From Pseudomonadota bacterium (lineage in GTDB: Bacteria > Pseudomonadota > Alphaproteobacteria > Rhizobiales > Xanthobacteraceae): DNA of 44,720 nucleotides. The DNA is taken from assembly GCA_018971625.1 (NCBI GenBank), contig JAGXAJ010000030.1, forward strand, positions 1 to 44,720, in the 5' to 3' direction. Below, piece after piece: positions 25,501 through 32,985 of the stretch; position 1 is the stretch's first letter; each line of letters opens with the position of its first letter. The notes beneath the pieces were generated by a model that was not told the origin of the DNA, did no database searches, and was given only the letters and a program-made list of their open reading frames with translations. The position numbers and the translations under genes are program-made.

Positions 25501-27219
25501 GTCATAGGTTCGTGTTGCGCGCACGATGGCGCCATTAAAGCCTTGCGTCTCGCGGGCGATCTCGCGATCGAGCTGGTCGAGGTAGACGGTCGTATACGTC
25601 CCGGTCACCGTACTGCCGTCAGCGGCATAAGGCGTCTCAGTGACCAGATAGCTCGCGCCCGACACGCAGGTCGCGGTTCCTCCGTTCACGCCATTGCAGA
25701 ACGCGTAGGTCCACTTGGTCTGGGTGCCGTCGGCCCTGGTCTCCTGGATCTTGCGCCCGAAGCCGTCATACGCCCAGGTCGTGGTCAGGCCGTTCGGGCC
25801 AGTACGGCTGGTCGGCTTGCCGAACCGGGCGTCATACTGGATCGTCTCGCTCTGACCGAGCGCGTTACTATTCGAGTTGTTGAACTGGCCTTTGGCGTCG
25901 AAGGCGCTGCTTGAGGAGCGGGTGACGATATCAACACCGCTGACCGTCACCGATGTCTTGTTGCCAAAGCTGTCGTAGCCATAATCAGTCTCTAGCCGCA
26001 GCGCGGGCGTATCAGGCTCCACCACCTCCTGGTTCAATACGCCCGAACTGTCGTAGGCGAATGAGGACGTTCGCGTGATCGTGCTTGAATTGCCTCCACC
26101 CGAAGGTGGAGGTGGAATCAAAGCAGGCGTATAGGTGATGACCAGAATACCTGGAGCGCCCGCACCACCGACATTACCAGCGTAGGTGGACGATCCAGCG
26201 CCGCCTCCGCCGCCGCCAAAGGAGCCGGCCGCCCCGCCAGCGCCAGACGTGGTCGCAGAAGCCGCTGCACCACCACCGCCACCACCACCAGCCCCTGCAG
26301 TACCCCAATCGCTCAGGCCAGCGCCCCCCGCACCTCCAGCTCCGATCGGCGAATTTGCCGCGCCTCCACCGCCACCTCCACCGGCTCCATTCGAACCGGC
26401 TGCGCCTGCCACGCCTACCGCACCACCCGAACCTCCGCCTGTCCCATAGGAATTGTTGCCGCCAGACGCCCCCGTGTTAACTGAAGGCAAATTGACGCCT
26501 ACCGCTCCGCCGTCGGCCGCACCACCACCAGCGCCGCCGGGACCAAGTCCGCCGTTCGTGTTTCCGCCTGCAGCACCGGCGCCAATACTACCAGCGGCGC
26601 CACCACCGCCAGTGCCTGCGCCTGCCGTCGACGTCAGTCGAGCTCCGCCGGGTCCTCCGGCAAAATGCACGGTCCCACCGATGCCGCCCGCACCACCAGC
26701 AGCCGCTGCTGCTGTGCTCATCCCGGAAGCCACCCCTCCTTGCCCCGGGTTTGCGACCAGCATCGAACCATTGAAAGTCGTCGCCGTTCCCGCAGAACCG
26801 TTGGAAGGCGCCGTCGTTCCGCCGTTTCCACCTGATCCAATCACCACAGGGATCGATGCGCCTGGCGTCAGCGTAACGTTAGTCGCTCCCCGGTACTCGC
26901 CACCACCGCCGCCAGTCCCGCCGCCAGTTTGGTCACCGACAGCCCCTCCTCCTCCACCACCGCCGCCGATCACCTCGATCGTATTATTGGCGTTGTTCCA
27001 GTCGCCCGGCACGGTCCAATTCGTCGATGTCGTGATGATGATCTGCGCCGCGGTGGATGCCGTTGTTGATGCCGCACTGAGCAGCAGCGCCAAGCCCAAA
27101 GCCTGAGCAACAGAGCGCCGCCTACGAGGTGCGACGCACTTGGTGCTTGCGTTGCTGCACGCCCGCGATCGCGACACGACAAGGGTAGTTGCAACCGACG
27201 ACTTCGCGGTCTTCAACAT
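22585..27219 (-). CDS. Secreted glycine-rich RHS-repeat protein with C-terminal toxin-like tail
   Basis: The protein has 1544 residues from ATG 27219. A TTG at 27234 would add five. A long basic N-terminus leads into a Sec signal (ALGLALLLSAASTTASTAA). Residues ~70-365 are extremely glycine-rich, beginning WTVPGDWNNANNTIEVIGGG. Residues ~375-1070 hold many YD repeats (YDxxGRxxxxT). The RHS-associated core is at ~1075-1190 (TDHLGSISVITDENG, LNGRVYDPLLARFTSADPT). An Ala/Gly-rich hydrophobic region follows (~1195-1400). The last ~70 residues (KWGIGREDIHDIKEGIQAGA to the end) are a separate module resembling small RNase-type polymorphic toxins with an H-x2-K motif. RHS proteins encapsulate and release such tails. 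It lies 112 bases after the SpvB gene. Confidence 0.85.
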   Translation of the reverse strand: MLKTAKSSVATTLVVSRSRACSNASTKCVAPRRRRSVAQALGLALLLSAASTTASTAAQIIITTSTNWTVPGDWNNANNTIEVIGGGGGGGGAVGDQTGGGTGGGGGEYRGATNVTLTPGASIPVVIGSGGNGGTTAPSNGSAGTATTFNGSMLVANPGQGGVASGMSTAAAAAGGAGGIGGTVHFAGGPGGARLTSTAGAGTGGGGAAGSIGAGAAGGNTNGGLGPGGAGGGAADGGAVGVNLPSVNTGASGGNNSYGTGGGSGGAVGVAGAAGSNGAGGGGGGGAANSPIGAGGAGGAGLSDWGTAGAGGGGGGGAAASATTSGAGGAAGSFGGGGGGAGSSTYAGNVGGAGAPGILVITYTPALIPPPPSGGGNSSTITRTSSFAYDSSGVLNQEVVEPDTPALRLETDYGYDSFGNKTSVTVSGVDIVTRSSSSAFDAKGQFNNSNSNALGQSETIQYDARFGKPTSRTGPNGLTTTWAYDGFGRKIQETRADGTQTKWTYAFCNGVNGGTATCVSGASYLVTETPYAADGSTVTGTYTTVYLDQLDREIARETQGFNGAIVRATRTYDALGRLTQTSRPFFVSGGTPQYTTFTYDTLGRVVTQTLPDGSVSQTAYHGLTVTETNALNQTRTTTKNSQGKVVSITDAQNNTMTFAYDAVGNLLQTTDAAGNVVSATYDLRGRKVASSDPDLGNWTYSYNTLGLPVSQTDAKGQVTSLTYDKLDRVVQRVEADVTSVWTYDSAANGVGKLASSAIAAGAGNGFNRSLSYDALGRASQVATTIDGNTYTMGATYDANSRLTKVSYPSGFTARYGYNNLGFANQLSDDATSQSYWTANAMDADGHLTQLTSGNGLVTNRNFEITTGRLTGQTTGSGTGTAVQNFAYTYDRLGNPLSRSDTNTNLSETFTYDTLNRLTSSTVNLTPAPLTKSFSYSAIGNMLSKSDVGTYVYPAAGQALPHAVTSITSGLISTTFTYDQNGNQTSGLNRAITWTSYNKPASITQGTRTVSFVDDTEHQRFKQVTPEGTTLYIAGFGVLAEVTNPGASSQRWTDYLSVGNAKVGMRVLQAASETLTTRYFHTDHLGSISVITDENGLVVERLSYDAWGKRRNPDGTDDATGSITSQTTRGFTGEEELSVAGLVHLNGRVYDPLLARFTSADPTVTDPANPQGWNRYSYVGNDPLAFTDPNGFSWVSNLFHSISHAISGAVNAVTHFLQTNAIARAILQIGSTIFLNAVLPGLGLVAGSLGLAVASAAGGAIIATGLSGGNLSQTLKAGLIAGVTAFAFYGVGDLTNQFSGANPLPDGGHGTPTFSSDAYAVNVAGHAAVGCLSSVASGGECGSGALSGAVGSALSPLTSKVFPNARTNTAQLMGGTIVEATAGGLASVAGGGKFENGAVTAAFGYMFNAVAGCVMTRSCQVVESGGLGGGYGPPMAGIAVGGGLWSGVYDWLRDAFNGDGSSGAVYNSDSGPTDAPTGTRTIDKWGIGREDIHDIKEGIQAGATDWVGITPGGNVITTGENGEAIDNGHVDDYTRRPLKQFPRGY

Positions 27220-27346
27220 TATTTTATTCCCCAAGCCCCAGAGTGCAAATCATCCAGATGGTCGAAGCACACGCTCAAACGAACGCCGACACGAACACAC
27301 TTACATACAGCCTCACAGGCGGATTTCTCCGCCGCCGCGCAGGCCC

Positions 27347-30217
27347 CTAGGGCGCCACGTTGGCCACCGTCGCCCGCGTCAATCTTCCGAGATACCAGTT
27401 GGTAACGTCGTTGGCGTAGGTGTTGGTTGTTGTCTTGCTGAAACCATCCGGGGTCGACACCACCACCTGCGTTGCGTTGTTGTAGGCGTCATACTGGTTT
27501 GATGTCGTCACCATCGGCAACGCAGACCCATCAAGATCAGAGCCGCTCGATACGTTCTGAGACAACGACACGCGGTAGGGTGCGCTAAACGGGTTGATCA
27601 CCGTTCCCCCGCTCGCATTGCTGAACTGATAGGTATTGCTCGACTGCCCCAACGTCTGCGAACCGAACGCCCGCATTGTCGATGAGACCAGACCGATATA
27701 GGGGAAGGTCTGAGCGTAGTTCGTGGTGTCGACAATGCTGGTTTGAAGATCCTTGACCGCCATCTGACGGAAGCCGAGGAAACCACGGCCGCTCATATCG
27801 GCCTTTGCTCCAGCGTAGCTGTAGCTGGCGCTGTACACTCCTCCAACTCCGTTCGAATTATCAACGCGCGAAACAACGTATATCGGACCCTGCAAATCCT
27901 GCGTCGGATAAGCACTATTGGTGTCTTTCGTATAAACGCTCGCGTTGGTCAGCGGCTGATACGTGATCGACGTCGTCGCGCCGATGCCATTGGTGACAGA
28001 GCTAATTACATCCCAGGCAGATCCGGGAACATACAGTACGCCATTGGAAGCGTCCCGCATCAGAGCGACGCTGGTCCTGCCGTTACCCATGAAGTCACCG
28101 GCCAGGACGGACCACTGCGTCGATGGAGGAGTACTTAAATTCGTCGACGAGTTTGGATAGGAGCCACCAAAGCCAGGTGAAAAGCTTCCATCTCCATTGC
28201 TGAGCAAGAAAACATAGCCTTGCGGGCCCAGAATATAGAGGTCAGATTTGCCGTCCCCGTTGGCGTCACCGGTGAGCGTGACATAGCCTGAGGTAGGCGG
28301 ATATCCAAAATTCCATCCGTTCGGGATTGGCCCACCCGATTCGGTAAATGTTCCGTCGCCTTTGCTGAGAAAGCTCCAGTAATTATTTCCGCCCAAAATG
28401 GCGAAATCGGCTTTGCCGTCGCCATTCAGATCGCCCACGAAGGGCGCATACGAAGTGGTCGGCGGCAACCCGAAATTCGAACCTCCCGCAAAAGCTAAGC
28501 CACCTGCGCCACGGAAACTGCCGTCTCCGTTGCTCAATAAGACATAGTAGTACTTGTCACAGAACAGAACTAAGTCTGTCTTGCCATCACCATCAACATC
28601 ACCCGCAAAGGAAACATATTGCGAAGTCGTGCTTTGCGGAGCAATCGCCATCATGTGACCGAGGTATGAGACTGGAGCGTTACTGCCGAAATTCCAATTG
28701 TTGGGATGTGGCCCGCCGGTCTCGCTGAATGTCCCGTCTCCATTGCTAAGAAACGTCCAATAGTTCGCTCCATTGATGAAGACAATGTCGGTTCGGCCAT
28801 CTCCGTTGAAATCGCCCGAAAACGGCGTAAAGTTTGCGCTTGGCGGATTGCCGAAGTTTGAGCCGCCCGAATAAGCCTGCGCTACGCCGGAAAAAGTCCC
28901 GTCACCATTGCTTAAAAAAACATAGGAGTACTTGTCGCAAAGAAGCGCGAAGTCCGCTTTTCCATCTCCATTAAAATCGCCCGTAAAAGGCGTATACTGC
29001 GCGGTGGGCGGGTTGCCGAAGTTCCAATTGTTCGGCATGGGGAAAACGCCCCCGTCCCTGAAGGTCGTATCGCCGTTGCCGAACATGACATAATAGCCGT
29101 CGTTACTGACCAACACGATGTCGCTGATACCATCGCCGTTGAAGTCGCCCGAAATCGGCAGCCGTAGCGCGCTGGGCGGTGTCCCGAAATCCCAGGAGTT
29201 CGGATTCAACTGCCCCTGCTGGGAAAAGGCGACCGAACTGCCGGTCCACTGAAAATTGGTAGTCGGCAGGCAACCACTATCTTGGTTGCATGCCTTGATC
29301 GAATATATCTGCGATCGACCACTCGTTTGGCTTTGCGTATAGTAGAGCCTATAGCCTACGACGGCCGAGGAACCCGCATAGGCCGTAATGTCTGTCGGAC
29401 GCACATTTGTTTGCGTCAATGATCCCGCCTGATAGAGCGGCGTACTGTCGGGACGCGTCTCGTAATTCAATTTTACCGAATTGTACGGTTGCGTGCCCGC
29501 CACGCTGTTACCACCATAGTCAATCTCGACCGGATAAAACTGTCCATACGGCGTCAAATCGTTGACGTAACTGACGGTGTAGTAATTTCCCTTGGTGTCG
29601 GCGACCCGGTTCACCGTCCAAATGCGTGCGGAGCTCTTGCCCTGTGCGAGAATCCGCGAGTCGGTCGTGTTGCCGAACTGCATGACCTGTCCAGACTTGG
29701 TATGCACCTCGAACCATGCCGGTCCAGAGCCGGACGAGCCATGCGAAAGGATCTTCGAGAACGTCTCGACTTCCGTTCGATATTCCGTGCCGTCGGCGCC
29801 ATACGTTCCGGTAACTGCAACCAGGCGCTGTCCGTCGAGACAAAAGCGATCGTTGCTGTCAAAATTGATGCCGCCCGTCACACCATCCTGCGCCAGCGTT
29901 TGCGGGCAGCGCGTGACCGTTGGCAGGCCTGCCAGAGACCAGCCTATCCCCAGCAATCCGTTCCCACCCTGGCTGTTATACTCGAGCGAAAGCGTCGGCG
30001 TCATGCCCGCCGTGCCCGGTGGCAGCGCTATCGGAATCGAATAGGTCGCCGCGCCCGTTGGACTAACGGCAAAATTTCCCGAAATCGACATGGTGCCGGA
30101 GAGACCGGGTGTTGTGCTCATAGCGAAAAGAACAACCGCTAGCCCACCGGTGAAAGACCGTTGCATCAGTCGACGACAAGGCCTGCCGGTTCGATAACTC
30201 AAGGCATTCGTGAGCAT
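27347..30217 (-). CDS. SpvB-domain, FG-GAP/VCBS-repeat secreted protein (TcB-like)
   Basis: This is a 956-residue protein. A signal peptide is seen (QRSFTGGLAVVLFAMSTTPG, about residues 19-38). Residues ~43-330 are an SpvB/TcdB N-terminal domain: YSIPIALPPGTAGMTPTLSL, EYNSQGGNGLLGIGWSLAGL and VNRVADTKGNYYTVSYVND. Residues ~355-725 carry seven FG-GAP/VCBS repeats with calcium-type DxNxDGxxD loops (DFNGDGISD, DFNGDGKAD, DVDGDGKTD; the last, DFMGNGRTS, is degenerate). The C-terminal ~230 residues resemble the TcdB middle region and end in YNNATQVVVSTPDGFS, just where related fused proteins pass into RHS repeats. In Tc toxins such a protein forms half of a cocoon around an RHS toxin. Confidence 0.85.
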   Translation of the reverse strand: MLTNALSYRTGRPCRRLMQRSFTGGLAVVLFAMSTTPGLSGTMSISGNFAVSPTGAATYSIPIALPPGTAGMTPTLSLEYNSQGGNGLLGIGWSLAGLPTVTRCPQTLAQDGVTGGINFDSNDRFCLDGQRLVAVTGTYGADGTEYRTEVETFSKILSHGSSGSGPAWFEVHTKSGQVMQFGNTTDSRILAQGKSSARIWTVNRVADTKGNYYTVSYVNDLTPYGQFYPVEIDYGGNSVAGTQPYNSVKLNYETRPDSTPLYQAGSLTQTNVRPTDITAYAGSSAVVGYRLYYTQSQTSGRSQIYSIKACNQDSGCLPTTNFQWTGSSVAFSQQGQLNPNSWDFGTPPSALRLPISGDFNGDGISDIVLVSNDGYYVMFGNGDTTFRDGGVFPMPNNWNFGNPPTAQYTPFTGDFNGDGKADFALLCDKYSYVFLSNGDGTFSGVAQAYSGGSNFGNPPSANFTPFSGDFNGDGRTDIVFINGANYWTFLSNGDGTFSETGGPHPNNWNFGSNAPVSYLGHMMAIAPQSTTSQYVSFAGDVDGDGKTDLVLFCDKYYYVLLSNGDGSFRGAGGLAFAGGSNFGLPPTTSYAPFVGDLNGDGKADFAILGGNNYWSFLSKGDGTFTESGGPIPNGWNFGYPPTSGYVTLTGDANGDGKSDLYILGPQGYVFLLSNGDGSFSPGFGGSYPNSSTNLSTPPSTQWSVLAGDFMGNGRTSVALMRDASNGVLYVPGSAWDVISSVTNGIGATTSITYQPLTNASVYTKDTNSAYPTQDLQGPIYVVSRVDNSNGVGGVYSASYSYAGAKADMSGRGFLGFRQMAVKDLQTSIVDTTNYAQTFPYIGLVSSTMRAFGSQTLGQSSNTYQFSNASGGTVINPFSAPYRVSLSQNVSSGSDLDGSALPMVTTSNQYDAYNNATQVVVSTPDGFSKTTTNTYANDVTNWYLGRLTRATVANVAP

Positions 30218-30223
30218 TTTCTA

Positions 30224-30228
30224 TTCCT
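30224..30228 (-). promoter_or_regulatory. Ribosome binding site of the SpvB-like gene
   Basis: AGGAA on the minus strand, six bases before ATG 30217, supports this start over the internal ATG at codon 18. Confidence 0.5.
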
Positions 30229-30281
30229 GTCGAAGATTCTGAAACGCAGAGGCTCATCACGGCGACCAAACGCTCGCATTA

Positions 30282-30299
30282 GCCACGCGCTCGCGTGGC
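30282..30299. repeat. 18-bp inverted repeat, eight-base arms
   Basis: GCCACGCG and CGCGTGGC are perfect complements separated by CT. It sits 65 bases upstream of the SpvB start codon and could be a regulator-binding site or a stem in the leader RNA. Confidence 0.5.
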
Positions 30300-30743
30300 C
30301 TACGATTATCGGGCGCTCAGGAGATCAGATTGGAAGCTGCATTCAGCGGACGTTATCCGGCACGCGATACAGCGAACGGGCAGAGAAGCTTGTCAGGAGC
30401 TTTCATCATGCGCTTGTCGTTGCGGTATCGGAACAGCAATCAATAAAGACTTCAGCATACGCTTACCCCCATACAAGCATTTAACATCCCAGCTTTCATC
30501 CGCAACATACAGCAAAACACTACAAGTTGTTTCAGCCGTCAACGTGTTGAGTTACTTCTCCACAACCTTACGTGCAGACCAAAGTCACCTGCTTGTCGCA
30601 AACATCCTGACCCAAGGTGTCATGCGCGATCGACAAAAACTGCTACGTCACAGCAATGCTGACACATAGTGCAAGCGTCCTCGAAGAAGTGCTGCCCGCC
30701 CCGCAATGCTTCATCGTGCCCGCTATTCGCGGCACCACCAATT

Positions 30744-31250
30744 TCAATTCACGGGATACAGGGTCAAGCGAATCGATCGGCCGTTCTGCTCAAGTTTCAC
30801 GCCAGAATTATCGATCGATTGCACCCGCCATCCCTGAAACTCCTCTCCTTCGCTTGCCCACGTGCCAGTACTAGGCCCTGCTTTGCTGAAGAGAAACGCT
30901 TTACTGAGGCCATTCCTTAGCATCACGCCTCCCACGACCAAGCCGGGGTCAGTCACGACGGGTGGTTTAGGCGTACTGGGTAGCGCCGCCGGTGCGGGAG
31001 GCGGCGCTACAAAGGGAACGCGTGACTTGAAGAACACGGGGTGTGCAAGGATCAAGCTATAGTCCTCGAATGGTTTGCGAGCGGTCGCCTCCTTCAGCGA
31101 GCCGGAGACATTGAGCGCACCCGCAACCCTGTTCAGAGGCACACTTCCATCGAGCGGGAATTGCATCACAATACAGACCAATAGAACGACGTTGAGCGTG
31201 GATAAACTAAGCAGGATCGCGGTCTTTGGAGAAAGCCAGAGCCCTTTCAT
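30744..31250 (-). CDS. gspN: Type II secretion protein GspN/GspC-like
   Basis: This is a 168-residue protein. It has one N-terminal membrane helix (TAILLSLSTLNVVLLVCIVM), a proline-rich linker (PPPAPAALPSTPKPPV), and a C-terminal beta domain (LVVGGVMLRNGLSKAFLFSK, then WASEGEEFQGWRVQSIDNSG, then VKLEQNGRSIRLTL). That fold matches the HR/PilP-like domain of GspC, which contacts the secretin. No separate GspC gene is present, so this protein probably takes that role. It overlaps gspM by 4 bases (ATGA) and is the last gene of the operon. Confidence 0.65.
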   Translation of the reverse strand: MKGLWLSPKTAILLSLSTLNVVLLVCIVMQFPLDGSVPLNRVAGALNVSGSLKEATARKPFEDYSLILAHPVFFKSRVPFVAPPPAPAALPSTPKPPVVTDPGLVVGGVMLRNGLSKAFLFSKAGPSTGTWASEGEEFQGWRVQSIDNSGVKLEQNGRSIRLTLYPVN

Positions 31251-31828
31251 TGTTGGCCGCCGACCTGCATGGCTCCGAACACATCAAGCTGTGCTTGAAC
31301 AACCGGCTCTTCCCGGGCGCCCGGGGGGCTTGCCGAAGCCATTTTCATGCTCGCAGCCGATACAAATAAATAGGGCTTGGCGGTTTCGATCGCGTAGACG
31401 GCTCGTGCGATCGACTGCAGCGAACCGAAGATCTCGATCCTCACGCCGGCAGACTTTATCTGGTCAACTGTTTTTGCAGGTAATGTCTGTATCGCGCGCG
31501 ATCGCGCACCAACTGCTTCCGTCATCGCCTTGAGCTTTGCCTGAAGCTCGGCGCTGATAGCATTCTCGTTTGGACCGGTAAGGAACTCGCCAGTCAACAT
31601 CTGAGCCTTCGTTTGAGATGCCAGCGCCTCGACGCGCTCGTTCTCATTGGCAATTGCTTCCAACCGAGCCAGGCGCTTGCTTTGCAGTTCAATGCGGGAG
31701 TCGCGGTCGGCAAACGCCTCATAGATTGGGATTATAAGGACACTAACAAGGATAAATGCCGCGCTGAAGTTACCGAAAATAAACAACACACGGCGACGGA
31801 TCCTTGCTTCGTTCAACAGCCTTATCAT
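31247..31828 (-). CDS. gspM: Type II secretion inner-membrane platform protein GspM
   Basis: This is a 193-residue protein. A basic N-terminus and one membrane helix (SAAFILVSVLIIPIYEAFAD) are followed by a coiled-coil stretch (ELQSKRLARLEAIANENERV) and a ferredoxin-like periplasmic domain (VRIEIFGSLQSIARAVYAIE). This is the PilO/GspM (T2SSM_b) architecture, which joins GspL in the inner-membrane platform. The start ATG overlaps the gspL stop by 4 bases, so translation is probably coupled. Confidence 0.75.
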   Translation of the reverse strand: MIRLLNEARIRRRVLFIFGNFSAAFILVSVLIIPIYEAFADRDSRIELQSKRLARLEAIANENERVEALASQTKAQMLTGEFLTGPNENAISAELQAKLKAMTEAVGARSRAIQTLPAKTVDQIKSAGVRIEIFGSLQSIARAVYAIETAKPYLFVSAASMKMASASPPGAREEPVVQAQLDVFGAMQVGGQQ

Positions 31829-32979
31829 TGCTGAACGTCCTTCATGATCTTCGGAACATGGACCTTCGCTTGCAGCGTAAACCGCTCTTTCCCCTCGGCG
31901 GAATCCAGGGCCACCGGAGAGATCAATGCGGCATCAAACAATAGATGCGAACTATCAATAGTCGCAACCAGCCCCGGCGCGGCGCTGGAAAATCCCGTTA
32001 GTATCACTAATGGCTCTCCCTTTGACCCGCTCTCGGAGAGCCGAAGCTCAGTGAGCCAAGAATGAGTTGGTAATATACGAGAGGCCTCATCCCAGAGATC
32101 GATCAACCCCGGCGCTTCGCTCCTTTGCAACCTCAGGCGCACCAAAGTGTTACGCCTCCGTTCCACTTGATCGAACAGCGTACGTACTTTTTGCGCCGTT
32201 CTGGTTGCCGCCGCAATCTCGCCATCCAATCGATCGAGCGCGACGTGCTGGTTCCAATATCGCAGTCCGCCCAAGGACAACGCCAAGAAAACGGTACTGC
32301 AACTCATCATAAAAGCTACGTTTTGATGCAAGCGACGCCCCGTGTCGCGATCGCGTCGTAAATGAATGCGAGGCTGGGGATTTGACATATCTTGTGCCTC
32401 GATCGTCACAAAATCGATCTGCTCAGGTACGAAGCCGATCGGCAATAAGGCGTCTTGGACTAATTGACGGCGCACGATCGATTGCCGGATATCCATGACT
32501 TTTCCACGAACACTTTCGATGGCGTAGTCGTAATAAATGTCCTCCGCCCGAAAGGGCGTCTTCCTTGAGAGATCCTGAGCAACAATAGCGTCGATCGATC
32601 CCTCTGCTTCGACTGGCAGCAGGATTTGCCGAGTGAAAAACGCGTTGCAAGGCAACTCGACGCCGAGGTCTACGTCCCTGCGTCGCAGCCCCTGAGCCAC
32701 AAGAAAACTATCAACTTCAGCTAGCGTATTGCTCGCAGACAGCTGTTGTACTGTGCATACCTGGTTAGCCCTGTTCTCGACCAGCGCCAAGGAGAGCCCA
32801 TCTTGATCAGATCGGAGCGTTAGCTGATTTCGCCCGCTGCCGGACAGGCGCTGAACTATTCGCTCTGGCACCACATCGACGAATTGCTTCCACCACCATT
32901 TGGTGAAGCGCCGCCCTAACGCCACCACTGCAGGAAAAAATGGTTGATTTAGCGAGAGCAGCATCCGCATCTTCTCCAC
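31825..32979 (-). CDS. gspL: Type II secretion protein GspL (PilM/PilN-like)
   Basis: This is a 384-residue protein. The N-terminal ~200 residues resemble the actin-like cytoplasmic domain that docks the ATPase (VDLGVELPCNAFFTRQILLP, then IVAQDLSRKTPFRAEDIYYD). A single membrane helix (VAFMMSCSTVFLALSLGGL, about 225-245) is followed by a coiled coil and a PilN-like periplasmic domain (ASRILPTHSWLTELRLSES). It links GspE to GspM. It begins 6 bases after the gspE stop and overlaps gspM by 4 bases. Confidence 0.78.
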   Translation of the reverse strand: MEKMRMLLSLNQPFFPAVVALGRRFTKWWWKQFVDVVPERIVQRLSGSGRNQLTLRSDQDGLSLALVENRANQVCTVQQLSASNTLAEVDSFLVAQGLRRRDVDLGVELPCNAFFTRQILLPVEAEGSIDAIVAQDLSRKTPFRAEDIYYDYAIESVRGKVMDIRQSIVRRQLVQDALLPIGFVPEQIDFVTIEAQDMSNPQPRIHLRRDRDTGRRLHQNVAFMMSCSTVFLALSLGGLRYWNQHVALDRLDGEIAAATRTAQKVRTLFDQVERRRNTLVRLRLQRSEAPGLIDLWDEASRILPTHSWLTELRLSESGSKGEPLVILTGFSSAAPGLVATIDSSHLLFDAALISPVALDSAEGKERFTLQAKVHVPKIMKDVQQ

Positions 32980-32985
32980 TTTCCG

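Larger units (their letters stand above)
30218..30743. promoter_or_regulatory. Intergenic region between gspN and the SpvB gene
   Basis: These 526 bases between two minus-strand genes hold no convincing coding region. An imperfect hairpin (GTGCC...GGCAC, 30716-30735) follows the gspN stop and could end the secretion operon, although it lacks a T run. A strong palindrome lies at 30282-30299. The length suggests that the toxin genes have their own promoter here; I cannot name the boxes. Confidence 0.4.

Noticed and set aside
26186..27106. Two long proline/alanine-rich plus-strand open frames
   Set aside because: They are the complement of the glycine-rich coding region (GGN codons become NCC). 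The minus-strand frame has a signal peptide and continues into RHS repeats.
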